Shown here one piece after another: positions 44,246 to 53,509 of a DNA stretch of 64,000 nucleotides (the first letter of the stretch is position 1; every line of letters starts with the position of its first letter). A model generated the notes under the pieces. The model did no database searches. It saw nothing but the letters and a program-made list of their open reading frames with translations, and was not told the origin of the DNA. Both the position numbers and the translations under genes were made by a program. The stretch comes from Desulfopila inferna (GTDB taxonomy: Bacteria; Desulfobacterota; Desulfobulbia; Desulfobulbales; Desulfocapsaceae). The stretch spans positions 310,001 to 374,000 of the forward strand of contig NZ_JAFFQE010000003.1 in NCBI RefSeq assembly GCF_016919005.1. The letters are read 5' to 3'.

Positions 44246-45427
44246 TCAGTGCTTCACAAGAAAAACACCGGCGATAGTGAGAATGCCGAACCCGACCATC
44301 CCGGCTCCGAAGGAAAGCAGGTCCCCGGCTATGGCAATGCCGGCGGGAAGCAATCCGCCGCCGACTATCGGCGCAACGGCAAGACTCAAAGAAAACGTGA
44401 GCGCCCGGCTTTCTGTCGAAGAATTGCCCGAGGCCATTGACAGAATAGGAGGAAACAGACAGGCCGAGGCTGCCGCCTGAATGAAAATGGCAGGCACCAG
44501 CAGTGCTCCCGGGCCCATACCAAGACAGACAATGGCTACTCCAGTCACGCCAAGGGCGATGGAAATGGCTGTCGACGGGCTCAGCCGATCCGTCAGCCAA
44601 CCGGAAAGCAGCACCAGAATCACACTTGGAATCCGTGACAGTCCAAGCAACAGGTTGGCCTGGGCCAGATCATATCCTCTTTCACTCACCAGAAAGAGAG
44701 GCGTCATCGTATATACGCCGGTTTCCACTCCCACCGCCAGACTCAGCAAAACACTCAACTGCCAGAAGGAGGGTTTGGCCACAACCTCGCCCACCAGTTT
44801 CAAGCTGGGCGGCGATGGGCGTTTGTCGGCATCCACACCCGCCCGCAAATAGACAGCACCCAGTGCCGCCAGGGCGGCAGCACAAAAAATAAATCCCCAG
44901 CGCCACGACCCGAGAATTACAGCGATTGTCGCCAGAAATGGAACCAATATAAGAGCCAGGTTGGGCGCAAGTTCATGAATGCTGATAGCCTTGCCCCAAT
45001 CTTTAGGATGGACCAGGACCGTTATCAGGGAGATGCCAGAGGGAACATAGAGTCCTCCGGCCATACCCAGGAAGAAAAAGCCCGGATAAAGCAGCCATAC
45101 TGATTGCATATACCCTATTAAGAGTGCTGCTATGGCGCTCCCCCACAGGGACAGCAGGATGCAGTGCCGGTAACCCCATTTGGCAGCCAGAAACGCAGCC
45201 CCGAGTTGACTTAGGCAAAAGCCTGACCCTATTAGCAGAATAAACATGCCGCTTTGAGTATGGCTCAAGCCGAGTTCCTCCTCGATAGCGGGCAACAAGG
45301 GGCCGGCAAGCTGCCTCCCCACAAAGCTGAGGAAAAAAATAAAGGTCAGGAACATGACCGGGGATAGGTTTTTAGCAAGCTCCGTTCCCTGCGAATTAAA
45401 GCTTTTGGTAATGTTTTCAGTTTCCAT
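44246..45427 (-). CDS. MFS transporter
   Basis: The 393-residue protein has 12 predicted helices with the MFS pattern: FVGRQLAGPLLPAIEEELGLS near residue 36, LGAAFLAAKWGYRHCILLS (motif A region) near 76 and GGLYVPSGISLI near 124. The second half has the homologous GWLTDRLSPSTAI loop. It resembles anion:cation symporter or drug/metabolite exporters without a clear subfamily. The gene is separated by 167 bp from the activator, in the same orientation; its role in the sulfur module is unknown. Confidence 0.85.
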   Translation of the reverse strand: METENITKSFNSQGTELAKNLSPVMFLTFIFFLSFVGRQLAGPLLPAIEEELGLSHTQSGMFILLIGSGFCLSQLGAAFLAAKWGYRHCILLSLWGSAIAALLIGYMQSVWLLYPGFFFLGMAGGLYVPSGISLITVLVHPKDWGKAISIHELAPNLALILVPFLATIAVILGSWRWGFIFCAAALAALGAVYLRAGVDADKRPSPPSLKLVGEVVAKPSFWQLSVLLSLAVGVETGVYTMTPLFLVSERGYDLAQANLLLGLSRIPSVILVLLSGWLTDRLSPSTAISIALGVTGVAIVCLGMGPGALLVPAIFIQAAASACLFPPILSMASGNSSTESRALTFSLSLAVAPIVGGGLLPAGIAIAGDLLSFGAGMVGFGILTIAGVFLVKH

Positions 45428-45575
45428 TATTGTAGTTGGTCCATCTCAAAATAAAAGCCCGCCAAGGCTCTTATACCCCTCAGGAGGTAATGTAAAGAGT
45501 CCAGCGCAGCTGGCAAGTACCTTACAGTTAATCTCGATATATCGTATACGTTGGCTCCCACGCTGTGGGGATAGC

Positions 45576-45704
45576 ATGCAGATGAAAAACATCGATCCTA
45601 ATCAGCTTGGAAAAAGGCAGCAACAGCTTTTTTCGACCTATTTTTTAGAACCGCAGGGCTTGGCTGGTTTCTCGAGACGAATTTATGGAATGACTAAAAA
45701 ATAG
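45576..45704 (+). CDS. possible 42-residue small protein
   Basis: ATG 45576 (GGGGAT upstream) opens a frame beginning MQMKNIDPNQLGKRQQQLF and ending FSRRIYGMTKK. It is basic and amphipathic in the middle. An imperfect ATAGTA/TACTAT dyad follows the stop. No family is recognised; it is reported because of its position beside another small gene and its ribosome-site-like purine stretch. Confidence 0.35.
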   Translation: MQMKNIDPNQLGKRQQQLFSTYFLEPQGLAGFSRRIYGMTKK

Positions 45705-45833
45705 TAGTTTTTACTATCGTTAATCTATCTTTTTTATTCCATTGTTCTTCTCCGCTTTCTTCTTAATGTATTGAGCAGATGCATAAAACATCAATCAAAA
45801 CTACCCCAGCTGAGCTGGATAAGAACCTTAAGA

Positions 45834-45871
45834 CAAATTGTTTTCTTGTAAAGAAACAAGAAAACAATTTG
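45834..45871 (+). repeat. perfect 16-bp AT-rich hairpin before the 56-residue gene
   Basis: CAAATTGTTTTCTTGT (45834-45849) and its exact inverse (45856-45871) flank a 6-nt loop AAAGAA. It ends 37 bp before ATG 45909. There is no U tract after it. It may be an operator, a leader hairpin controlling translation, or a terminator of an upstream small transcript. Confidence 0.65.
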
Positions 45872-45908
45872 CAAGGCACCAATAACGATAACACATAGAG
45901 GTGATATT

Positions 45909-46079
45909 ATGAGAGGCGGATACGAATCACTAGTGTGGTTAAATGATAATAAAGGTAGAGAATTTGTTTGTTATATCGATGATATCAAGGGTAACAAAAA
46001 ATCATTCGATGAGCTGACTGAAGAAGAAAAAAAGCATTGTGAAAATGTAAATCAACTGGTCGGCACAGAACGCTGGTAA
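45909..46079 (+). CDS. 56-residue acidic small protein
   Basis: ATG 45909 follows AGAGGTG at six bases. The protein starts MRGGYESLVWLNDNKGREF, has a beta-like VCYIDDIKG segment and ends NVNQLVGTERW; it contains two Cys. A convincing Rho-independent terminator follows the stop, so the gene appears to be an independent transcription unit. I do not recognise a characterised family. The size and charge suit a small regulatory or binding protein. Confidence 0.65.
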   Translation: MRGGYESLVWLNDNKGREFVCYIDDIKGNKKSFDELTEEEKKHCENVNQLVGTERW

Positions 46080-46087
46080 TAATTGAC

Positions 46088-46122
46088 GGGGCTCTCGATT
46101 CACTAACAGGGGGCCCCTTTTT
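46088..46122 (+). terminator. Rho-independent terminator of the 56-residue gene
   Basis: GGGGCTC at 46088-46094 pairs with GGGCCCC-side bases at 46111-46117 (one G-U pair) and is followed by U5 at 46118-46122, nine bases after the TAA stop. Confidence 0.75.
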
Positions 46123-46274
46123 CTGCAGTCTGCACAAGCCCCCCACCACCAATTTCTTGATACCTGAAAGAATATTGATTGTTTTTATCCAAGATGCCGG
46201 TCAAACCTCGTTGGTTTCAGGGACTACACCCTTCTCATCTAGAATCTCGACCATGATCGAATTTTTTAGGGAAA

Positions 46275-47765
46275 TTACGGCAGCTCTCCGGCAACTATCT
46301 TCAGATATCGTCCGGACTCCAGAATTTCACCGACGCCGATCTGATTCAAGCGAGCCAGCTCCTCCAACGGAATCGCGACATTGTGCCGGGCATGGAGCTC
46401 TTTCAGAGAAATGGAAGACTGGGTTCTGATGATCTTCAGGCGCAAAGGTTCGGCCTTGAGGTATCGGTCATCTGTCAATCTGCTGAAACTGTTGGCGGAA
46501 CTGCTGATTTCACGGTCATATTTACTCCAGACCTGCTGAGAACTGTAGCCAATGATCCGGTAGAGGCGTTCATTGTAGAGGATAAAGACAGCTCGTCCGT
46601 GAACCTGCCCCTTATCAGTCTGAGCGAGAAATTCACCGCCTGCAGCCGGAAGGCCATTCACTTGCGCCCTTGCTGAAGACAGCGCCCTGATGCCGTTCTG
46701 TTGAAGAAATAAGGACAAAGCCTGCAGCGGCTCTTCCCCTTTTCCAAGAGAAAGCTGAACTGCCGCATCCTTGCCGGGACTTATTCCCAGAACAACGCTG
46801 GGTTGGTTGACGACCCCCCAACCTTCAGGGAAACGAAGCTGGAACGCCATTTCCGGATGGTAGAACCTGCTGCCTTTGATAATCCCCTCCCGGGGATCGG
46901 CACCGTAAACCATGCCGTCCAGTCTCTGCAGATATGATTCTCTTTTTACCGGATTGAAATTCCGGCGATCCAGTCCGGCGAGATGAGCGGAAATGAATTC
47001 TACGCGGTTTTCCGGGTGAGGATGGGTAGAGGCCCATTGAGGCAACTTTCCTCCTTCCCCGGTCATGCTGCCCAGCATTTCCATGACATCGATGAGTTCC
47101 CTGGGATCTTCATTAACGTTGATCATATAGCGTATACCGAGTCTGTCAGCCTCGGTCTCATCATCCCTGCTGAACTTCAGGAAAAGAAGCTGCATTCCCT
47201 GACCAAGCATGGAAGAAAACTCCTGCAGCTCGGGGACGGCGATGGTTGCCACGCCGAGCCCCAGTTGGGTTATCATGGCCTTGCTTAGGCGAACCACCGA
47301 ATGTTTTGCGGTAACATGCGCGATTTCATGACCCAGCACACCGGCCATCTGAGCTTCATTTTCGAAATGGGCCAATATGCCTCGAGTGAGATAGACATAC
47401 CCGCCGGGCAGGGCGAAGGCGTTTACTACGTCATCATCTATGACCTGAAAGGTCCAGGGCAGCTCCGGCCGTTCAGTGGTTCGGGCCATTCTCGATCCGA
47501 TTTCCCCTACATAATTCTGCAGGCCCTCATCCTCATACAGGCCCATTGTCTTGACAATTTCCTCGTTGGAACTCTGCCCCATCTGAACTTCCTGCTGTTC
47601 TCCTATGAAACTCAACTGCCGTTGTCCGGTAGCATCAATAGTCTGGCAGGCCGTCATGGTCAGGCAGATCATGATCGGCAGCAGAAGAGCAGGATAAAAC
47701 GAAGCGGTGCAGGAAAACATCCTCGGCATCCATGTAAGTATCGAATGGAACTGTCTTTGTCTCAT
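46275..47765 (-). CDS. M48-family lipoprotein metalloprotease (BepA/LoiP-like) with a LysM-like tail
   Basis: The 496-residue protein starts at ATG 47765 (GAGGA upstream). It has a lipobox (TMTAC) near residue 39 and the M48 zinc motif GHEIAHVTAKH, with the third ligand Glu in DDETEADRLG. A beta-rich region and a C-terminal LysM/LytM-like stretch follow (ISLKELHARHNVAIPLEELARLN ... GRYLKIV). Such periplasmic proteases degrade misfolded outer-membrane proteins and support LPS assembly. A longer frame back to 47924 is not supported. It is monocistronic and convergent with the 56-residue gene. Confidence 0.9.
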   Translation of the reverse strand: MRQRQFHSILTWMPRMFSCTASFYPALLLPIMICLTMTACQTIDATGQRQLSFIGEQQEVQMGQSSNEEIVKTMGLYEDEGLQNYVGEIGSRMARTTERPELPWTFQVIDDDVVNAFALPGGYVYLTRGILAHFENEAQMAGVLGHEIAHVTAKHSVVRLSKAMITQLGLGVATIAVPELQEFSSMLGQGMQLLFLKFSRDDETEADRLGIRYMINVNEDPRELIDVMEMLGSMTGEGGKLPQWASTHPHPENRVEFISAHLAGLDRRNFNPVKRESYLQRLDGMVYGADPREGIIKGSRFYHPEMAFQLRFPEGWGVVNQPSVVLGISPGKDAAVQLSLGKGEEPLQALSLFLQQNGIRALSSARAQVNGLPAAGGEFLAQTDKGQVHGRAVFILYNERLYRIIGYSSQQVWSKYDREISSSANSFSRLTDDRYLKAEPLRLKIIRTQSSISLKELHARHNVAIPLEELARLNQIGVGEILESGRYLKIVAGELP

Positions 47766-48138
47766 GGTGGTCCTCTTCCGCAATGGTTTATCGCTCCCCT
47801 TGACTTCGGGAGTGTTTGTCAGCATTAGTGCCTCTATTAATCCTACTGATAAAGAGGGATCGTGGCAAATTTTTTCAGCCGAATATGGGCAACAGCAGAG
47901 AGAGGGGACAACATTTCCAATCACAGAAAACTCAATAACTCCATAGCCCGTTTTTTATTTCGGATCTTCTCGGCATAGATGAAATGCAACGATTGAATAT
48001 CTTATAGGAAAAACCTGGTTTGATTTTGCAAAGATGCCGATCTGAACCGGGTTGCTGTCAGCGGCAAAATAATGCTGGAAAAAGCGGGTGAAAACGGCTA
48101 GGTTGTTGAAAATCAATAGCGTATCTAAGGGGGATTAT
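47766..48138. other. 373-bp divergent spacer
   Basis: It lies between the M48 protease and the GAF hybrid kinase. No gene, repeat or clear operator was seen; the two promoters probably lie here. Confidence 0.4.
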
Positions 48139-49944
48139 GTGGAAAAGTCAGGATGGGGTGACAAAGCAATTACATATCACCTGAACGAGCGGGCAGAGCT
48201 GGAAGAAAAGTTACGCGTCATTAATCGTGACTACACCATGCTTCTGGAAATGTGCAAGACTCTCGCGGAATCGCTGGAGTTACAAAAAGTCCTTCAGATA
48301 TCTGTCGATAGTGTTACGAAGTTAGTTGGATTAGATACCGCAGCCATTTACCTCCTTGAAGAAAACATACTCTATCTTCAGGCAACTACTCCTCCCCTTC
48401 CCTCTGATTTTCCAGAAGAGATGCGCTCTGCCCCTCTTGCAGATCACCCTCATATTCAAAAGGCTTTTGACTCTCACAAGCCATTATTTATACCTGATTT
48501 TGCACAAGCCGACCTGACTCCAGCCGAACGGGCTATTGCTGAAAAAAGAAATTTACAAACAGTGCTCTTTGTCCCTCTCGTGATGCATGAAAAGCCGGTA
48601 GGTGTATTCATTGTAGGTTCAGTCGGGAAACCTTCGGCTCTATCAAATAGACGAATTGAGCTATCCCGTATCTGGGCAGGCTTGTCTTCTTTATCCTTGA
48701 AAAATGCCCGACTCTATGAGGAAAGCGAAAAAAATTCCCTGAAAAACAAAAAAATGCTGATCGAGCGTATTGAAATGATGGAGCAGAAAAACAAGCTTGA
48801 ATCTCAACTTCAGCAGACGCAAAAAATGGAGGCGATCGGGATTCTTGCTGGAGGTATTGCTCATGATTTCAACAACATGCTCGGAGGGATAATGGGTGCA
48901 GCCGAACTATTAGGCTATCATTTGCCCAATGATGCCAAGGCGAAGCAGCTGCACCAGACCATCCTGGACTCCACAACCAGGGCAGCCGACCTGACGAAAC
49001 AGCTGCTGGCCTTTTCACGTCAATCCGTCAAGGCAAACACAACGGTCAACCTTCATGGAGTTATTCAGGAGATTGTCGCGCTCACCAAAAGAACCTTGAA
49101 TAAACAAATCATCATCGAGGCAAACCTCAGAGCAACAAGCTGTGTAATGGGCGATCCTTCTCTTTTGCATAACGCTTTGCTCAATCTTTGTATAAACGCC
49201 TCCCAAGCCATGCCGGAAGGAGGAATCCTGCGATTGAACACTCAGAATACCTGGGTCGATGAAGATTACGGCATCTCCTCCTCTTTTAAGCTGCAACCTG
49301 GACAATACATTGAGGTGGAAGTTCAAGATAATGGATGCGGCATAGCGCAGGAACATCTGGGATATATATTCGAACCGTTTTTTACGACAAAGGAGCAAGG
49401 GAAGGGAACGGGGCTGGGGTTATCCTCAGTCTATGGAACTGTTCAACAGCACAGTGGTGCCATAAGTGTATACTCTGAACTTGGCGAAGGAACATCTTTT
49501 TCAATATTGCTGCCTATCTGCGAAGATGCCGAGAAAGTGCCCACCAATTCTGTCGATATTAAAAAGGGCTCGGGGTGTATTCTGCTGGTCGATGATGAAG
49601 AAATAATGAGGAGCACTGCCAAGGCAATTCTGGAATCTTTGGGGTATGAAGTCCTCATGGCCGAAGATGGTGAAAAAGCCCTGGAAATATACAAGCGAGA
49701 AAAAGGCAGGATTGATCTTGTTCTTCTGGACATGATTATGCCGGTGATGAACGGCAAAGTGTGTTTTGAAAAATTGAGAGAATACGATCCACAAGCGCGC
49801 GTGATGCTCTCGTCTGGCTTTTCCACTGAAGATGATCTCCAGGAGATGAGAAGGTCCGGACTTAAAGGGTATATTCGCAAACCTTATCTCATCTCGACAT
49901 TAAGCCGGAGTATTTTTGAAGTACTTCAGGAGGAAAGAGACTAA
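48139..49944 (+). CDS. cytosolic hybrid histidine kinase with a GAF sensor and a C-terminal receiver
   Basis: The product has 601 residues if started at GTG 48139, which has AAGGGGG seven bases upstream; a GTG at 48088 would add 17 residues with a weaker site. It has a short coiled coil, a GAF domain (about residues 40-200) and another coil. HisKA has its His in [13 protein letters not shown], HATPase_c has DNGCGIA and GTGLGLSSVYG, and the receiver has phospho-Asp in LVLLDMIMPVMNG. It has no membrane segment, so it senses a cytoplasmic signal. It stands alone, with no separate response regulator nearby. Confidence 0.9.
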   Translation: MEKSGWGDKAITYHLNERAELEEKLRVINRDYTMLLEMCKTLAESLELQKVLQISVDSVTKLVGLDTAAIYLLEENILYLQATTPPLPSDFPEEMRSAPLADHPHIQKAFDSHKPLFIPDFAQADLTPAERAIAEKRNLQTVLFVPLVMHEKPVGVFIVGSVGKPSALSNRRIELSRIWAGLSSLSLKNARLYEESEKNSLKNKKMLIERIEMMEQKNKLESQLQQTQKMEAIGILAGGIAHDFNNMLGGIMGAAELLGYHLPNDAKAKQLHQTILDSTTRAADLTKQLLAFSRQSVKANTTVNLHGVIQEIVALTKRTLNKQIIIEANLRATSCVMGDPSLLHNALLNLCINASQAMPEGGILRLNTQNTWVDEDYGISSSFKLQPGQYIEVEVQDNGCGIAQEHLGYIFEPFFTTKEQGKGTGLGLSSVYGTVQQHSGAISVYSELGEGTSFSILLPICEDAEKVPTNSVDIKKGSGCILLVDDEEIMRSTAKAILESLGYEVLMAEDGEKALEIYKREKGRIDLVLLDMIMPVMNGKVCFEKLREYDPQARVMLSSGFSTEDDLQEMRRSGLKGYIRKPYLISTLSRSIFEVLQEERD

Positions 49945-50190
49945 CACAAGTTCGACTGGAAGATTCAATTTCCCCAAGTCGCTTGTCCATGACATGCCGG
50001 AACAAGAAGGACCTGTTGCCGAGTGAGCATTACCTATCCCGCTGAAAATGATCTATTATATGTCATAAGAAAATCGATCCTGGTGCGTCACCGGAGATCA
50101 GATTTCAGCCGAAGCATTCGGAAAAACAAGATGCCGGCCACGCTGGCATACAAAAGAATATGACAATCATTTCATAGGGAACAAACGCTC

Positions 50191-50364
50191 ATGTCACTAC
50201 AACAACAATACAATCTCGTCCCGGGCAATTATGCAAAAGAAATGGCTTCAGTATGGCCTCATCTCAAAAGTATCGCCGCAGAACTGGCCACTTCCTCATG
50301 GAAGGGAGTATCCGCCCTGCTGCAGGGCGGAAGACAATTCCTCCGATCTGCGAAGAAATTCTAA
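50191..50364 (+). CDS. 57-residue small protein with its own terminator
   Basis: ATG 50191 opens a frame starting MSLQQQYNLVPGNYAKEMA and ending QFLRSAKKF. It is an amphipathic, net-basic protein with Trp-containing helices. A good Rho-independent terminator follows 57 bases after the stop, and GGGA lies upstream of the ATG, so a transcript is likely. The size and composition recall a phasin-like or membrane-surface peptide, but no family is recognised. Confidence 0.5.
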   Translation: MSLQQQYNLVPGNYAKEMASVWPHLKSIAAELATSSWKGVSALLQGGRQFLRSAKKF

Positions 50365-50420
50365 ACGACAGGTTCCGCCAAGTTCTACACAACAATTCGA
50401 TATTGCTGCATAGAGTTTCA

Positions 50421-50457
50421 ATCGGTCACCTCTATCGGAAGTGGCCGATTTTTTTTT
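50421..50457 (+). terminator. Rho-independent terminator after the 57-residue gene
   Basis: ATCGGTCAC (50421-50429) pairs with GTGGCCGAT (50441-50449) with one G-U pair, followed by a run of about nine U residues (50449-50457). It points along the plus strand; the convergent LysR gene ends 43 bp further on. Confidence 0.85.
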
Positions 50458-50499
50458 GCATTGCGGTTATGGGTACCAGCGCATAAGCAGTAAATCATG

Positions 50500-51402
50500 C
50501 TAAAGCACATCACCATCAAGATACTGCAGGAATCTTTTCAGCGGCGGAGAGGCGGCTTGCCCCTGCGGGTAGGCGCATACAAGATTCCTGGACGCCCACT
50601 TGTCTGCCAGTCGTAACATTGCCAGATTCGCATTGGTCAAATGGGGCTGAAGGTCTCGTTCACCGATTATGCCCAGCCCCAGGCCGGCTTCGACGCACCT
50701 GATCAGGGAGTTGATCCGCTGCACCCTGACCGTAGTCAACCTTTTCCTGTGCCCTTTTCTGGCCTCGGAAACAAGTTCATCCAGAACACCTCCTTCATGG
50801 AAAGAGATGTGTTCGTATTCAAGAGTTTCTTTAAAGAACACAGCTTCGGACGCATTCTTCTCAAGAAACAGCGGATGGTCTTTATGCCCCACGACCCAGA
50901 CCTGATCCTCCTTGAAAGGCTTGAGCTCAAAACCCGTCGTGTCGACGGAGTCATATATTATGGCCATGTCCGAAACGTCTTCCCGCAAAAATCTCACGCC
51001 CTGCCTGGAGAATATCTCCTGCACTGTCACATGGATTTCGGGGTTATCTCTTTTGAACTGGGCAATGAGAAACGGTAAGACACCCGCCAGGGCTCGGGGA
51101 ATTGCAGCAAGCCGCAACTCACCGGCCTCACCTTCGGCAAAACGCTTCAGATCCGCTCTTACCTCGGCATATTTGTGCAACAGCTGCTCGCAGTGTTCCG
51201 CAAAAGCCTGACCCGCCGGCGTCAGATTAGTACCTGAAGGCGTTCTTGAAATCAGCACGATACCAAGTTCACGTTCAAGATCGCTTATTCGCCGCGATGC
51301 AGCAGATGCCGCGATGTGTTCATTCCTGGCAGCCGCACCGATACTGCCCAGGCGGCCAACAGCCAGAAATACGCGCATGGTGACTATGTCGAAACTTTCC
51401 AT
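50500..51402 (-). CDS. LysR-family transcriptional regulator
   Basis: The 300-residue protein has an N-terminal LysR helix-turn-helix (GSIGAAARNEHIAASAASRRISDLERELGI; the HTH is about residues 19-38). A two-lobed periplasmic-binding-like effector domain follows, with LRLAAIPRALAGVLPFLIAQF and VEAGLGLGIIGERD. The effector is unknown. It has no divergent partner in the usual position; the next gene downstream is the small-protein unit. The C-terminus LQYLDGDVL is normal for the family length. Confidence 0.9.
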   Translation of the reverse strand: MESFDIVTMRVFLAVGRLGSIGAAARNEHIAASAASRRISDLERELGIVLISRTPSGTNLTPAGQAFAEHCEQLLHKYAEVRADLKRFAEGEAGELRLAAIPRALAGVLPFLIAQFKRDNPEIHVTVQEIFSRQGVRFLREDVSDMAIIYDSVDTTGFELKPFKEDQVWVVGHKDHPLFLEKNASEAVFFKETLEYEHISFHEGGVLDELVSEARKGHRKRLTTVRVQRINSLIRCVEAGLGLGIIGERDLQPHLTNANLAMLRLADKWASRNLVCAYPQGQAASPPLKRFLQYLDGDVL

Positions 51403-51856
51403 GAACTCACTCTTGAGGTGTTTATTGCCCTATTGAAGTAACGGACATACCGTAACCGATATCATTATCTGCACGGTCAGTTGAAAAACTTCTTAAAAAA
51501 CCGGATTCACTACCACTCTCCCCGCAGCTCATAGCGGCTGGAATGACCCTCCATTTCAATGCTGCGATATTAACCGTAATTATTGCTTATTATCAAGGTA
51601 ATATCACTACGCCAGAAGCTTGGTGCGATGCAAAGCTCATAGCGGATGTTCGTTGTGGCGGCATTGCTTCTGATCTTAGTCCGGCGGGGGAGTACATATG
51701 TCGGCTCCCCTGCCCTCTTCCCAGTGGCAAGAGGTCCCTCTCGGATTTACTATCAAAAAAACAGCTTGTCTGGAAATGGGCGGCGTGATACTTTTTCTAA
51801 GTAAGGTGTATTGGATACAAATTGATCAGACAAATTTTTCCAGCCGACGAGGAAAT
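51403..51856. other. 454-bp spacer, nothing recognised
   Basis: It lies between the divergent LysR and universal-stress genes. Short frames exist, including an unsupported N-terminal extension of the Usp gene, but none has a ribosome site or homology. Confidence 0.4.
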
Positions 51857-52375
51857 ATGCAGATCCCCAGTGTGAAGATACGCAACATACTCTTCCCTAC
51901 GGACCTCTCCGACAATGCTCGCTACGCCTTTGCCTATGCCGTGAGCCTGGCCGATCAGTACGGGTCGAAAATAACCCTGCTTCATATACTGCCCGAGGAC
52001 CAGAGGGAAGTGGAAGGCCACATCACCAGTTATATCAAGAAGGAAAAGTGGGAGGAGATCAAGAACTCGCACTACCAAGAGGTCAGGACTTCCCTGACCG
52101 GCAAGATCAGGCAGCATGCCAAGACCCGCACAGTGCGGGATCAATTCGCCGCCGATGAAGCCGGCGCCGAGCCCGCCGACGAAATCGTCATTAAGCATGG
52201 CAGCAGGCCGGCCCGGGAGATCATCCGTCAGATCGAGGAGTGCCGATGCGATCTTGTGGTCATGGGCAGCAGAGGCGACTCCTCGCTGATGGACGTGGTC
52301 ATGGGAAGCATTACCGAGCAGGTGCTCAAGCGCTCCCCCGTGCCGGTGTTGGTTGTTCGCTTGCCCGAAGATTGA
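51857..52375 (+). CDS. universal stress protein UspA-like
   Basis: The 172-residue protein from ATG 51857 (CGAGGAAAT upstream) has the UspA opening IRNILFPTDLSDNARYAFAYAVSLA. The ATP-binding signature G-2x-G-9x-G-S/T is visible in VVMGSRGDSSLMDVVMGSITEQVL, so it is likely an ATP-binding member. A longer insert around residues 60-110 is charged. The gene is single, and no partner is evident. An upstream frame would extend it by 53 residues but has no support. Confidence 0.9.
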   Translation: MQIPSVKIRNILFPTDLSDNARYAFAYAVSLADQYGSKITLLHILPEDQREVEGHITSYIKKEKWEEIKNSHYQEVRTSLTGKIRQHAKTRTVRDQFAADEAGAEPADEIVIKHGSRPAREIIRQIEECRCDLVVMGSRGDSSLMDVVMGSITEQVLKRSPVPVLVVRLPED

Positions 52376-52728
52376 TCTTCCTGTGAGATTACCGGAGCGG
52401 CATTTCAGCTGAACAGTATTGAACAATGCTTATCATGGATGTCCCCCCAATTCTACTATTCGGCCCGGACTCATCATGCTGGCGCGCGGAGTGCCAATAG
52501 GCCTTTTTTACCTCGCCAAAAGCGCGGTAAACAGTTCGTCTAGTCCGTCGAATCGCCAGTCTAAGCATCGGAGCTTATCAGCGGATCCCCGAACGGTCGA
52601 GGGACATTAGCGGTCCGCATGGTCTTCATAAGCAGCCATTTCCAGAGGACATATTCATCAGCAAACAACTATGGTGGTAGTGATTTAAAATCGGTTTTGA
52701 GATTAAATACCTCTGTCATTTAATATTT
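52376..52728. other. 353-bp spacer, nothing recognised
   Basis: It separates the convergent Usp and C_GCAxxG genes. One 63-codon frame at 52419-52610 has no homology. A Gly/Cys-free stretch of mixed composition fills the rest. Confidence 0.35.
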
Positions 52729-53166
52729 CTACTCCGAGAGAACGTTCTCCAAGTGTCCCACAACTGTTTGAACACACCCATAACAAATATTTATCATATT
52801 CTTATTCTTGAACAAATTCTGACCTTTCTCTGTTCGCAGATTACAACCATTTAGTATTTTAAGACATTGAGTACTCTGATGCTCGTTCTTGAAAACATCA
52901 CATAGTATCTGTATTTTTTCAATTAATTCTTCCTGTTCTTCTTCTGTTGTAGTTTCAGTTCTACCATACCTGCTATTTAAAACTAGAATTCCACCGGTGA
53001 TTGCCCCACATGTTTGCTGTGTTCTGCCCATTCCAGACCCGAATCCAGTTGCAATTTTCACAGCAGAATCTTGAGTTAATCCTAAACGATTTGCGAAATG
53101 AGCAAATACAGATTGTGCACAGTTATTACCGTTTTTGAAAAAAGTTATAGCCAATATTTCATCCAT
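52729..53166 (-). CDS. C_GCAxxG_C_C family redox protein
   Basis: The 145-residue protein starts at ATG 53166 (GGAGGAAATA upstream). It has the family Cys set: GNNCAQSVF near residue 14, GMGRTQQTCGAITGGILVL near 47, CDVF near 89, CLKILNGCNL near 102 and ICYGCV near 127. This family, named after its Cys pattern, occurs in strict anaerobes and is thought to bind a metal or Fe-S cluster. The gene is strikingly AT-rich in third positions and in its spacer compared with its neighbours, which hints at recent transfer. Confidence 0.85.
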   Translation of the reverse strand: MDEILAITFFKNGNNCAQSVFAHFANRLGLTQDSAVKIATGFGSGMGRTQQTCGAITGGILVLNSRYGRTETTTEEEQEELIEKIQILCDVFKNEHQSTQCLKILNGCNLRTEKGQNLFKNKNMINICYGCVQTVVGHLENVLSE

Positions 53167-53221
53167 TATTTCCTCCGCCCGAAGGGCCTTACTGTTCAAC
53201 GGCAATTATTCCCGTATTGCC

Positions 53222-53509
53222 TCACCTGGACTCAGGTTTATTTCCGCTCTCTTTCGCACCTCGGTGGGGGCAGCCAGCCCAACAACAAGGCCTGCGGACT
53301 CCCTCTTTGAGTTCAGTACGCAATCTCTCTATTCGGCTGCGCCTTGTGTTCGGTTTCTTTGCGTCCTCAAGCCAACAAATCCACTCATTTCGTGCGAGCG
53401 GTGTAATAGCCTCCCAATGTGACAGTGCACCTCTATCGGCAATAAGGGCTTTCCGCAAATCATCTGGAACACTATGCACCACACCAGTGGCAATCTCTTT
53501 TTTGAACAT
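53222..53509 (-). CDS. YdeI/OmdA-like (bacteriocin-protection) protein
   Basis: The 95-residue protein carries the conserved core VPDDLRKALIADRGALSHWE and LARNEWICWLEDAKKPNTRRSRIERL. It ends with RRPCCWAGCPHRG. This matches the C-terminal half of the YdeI/OmpD-associated family (PF13376), which some species use in resistance to peptides. Length is near the shorter members. It is separated from the C_GCAxxG gene by 55 bp; I see no functional link. Confidence 0.82.
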   Translation of the reverse strand: MFKKEIATGVVHSVPDDLRKALIADRGALSHWEAITPLARNEWICWLEDAKKPNTRRSRIERLRTELKEGVRRPCCWAGCPHRGAKESGNKPESR

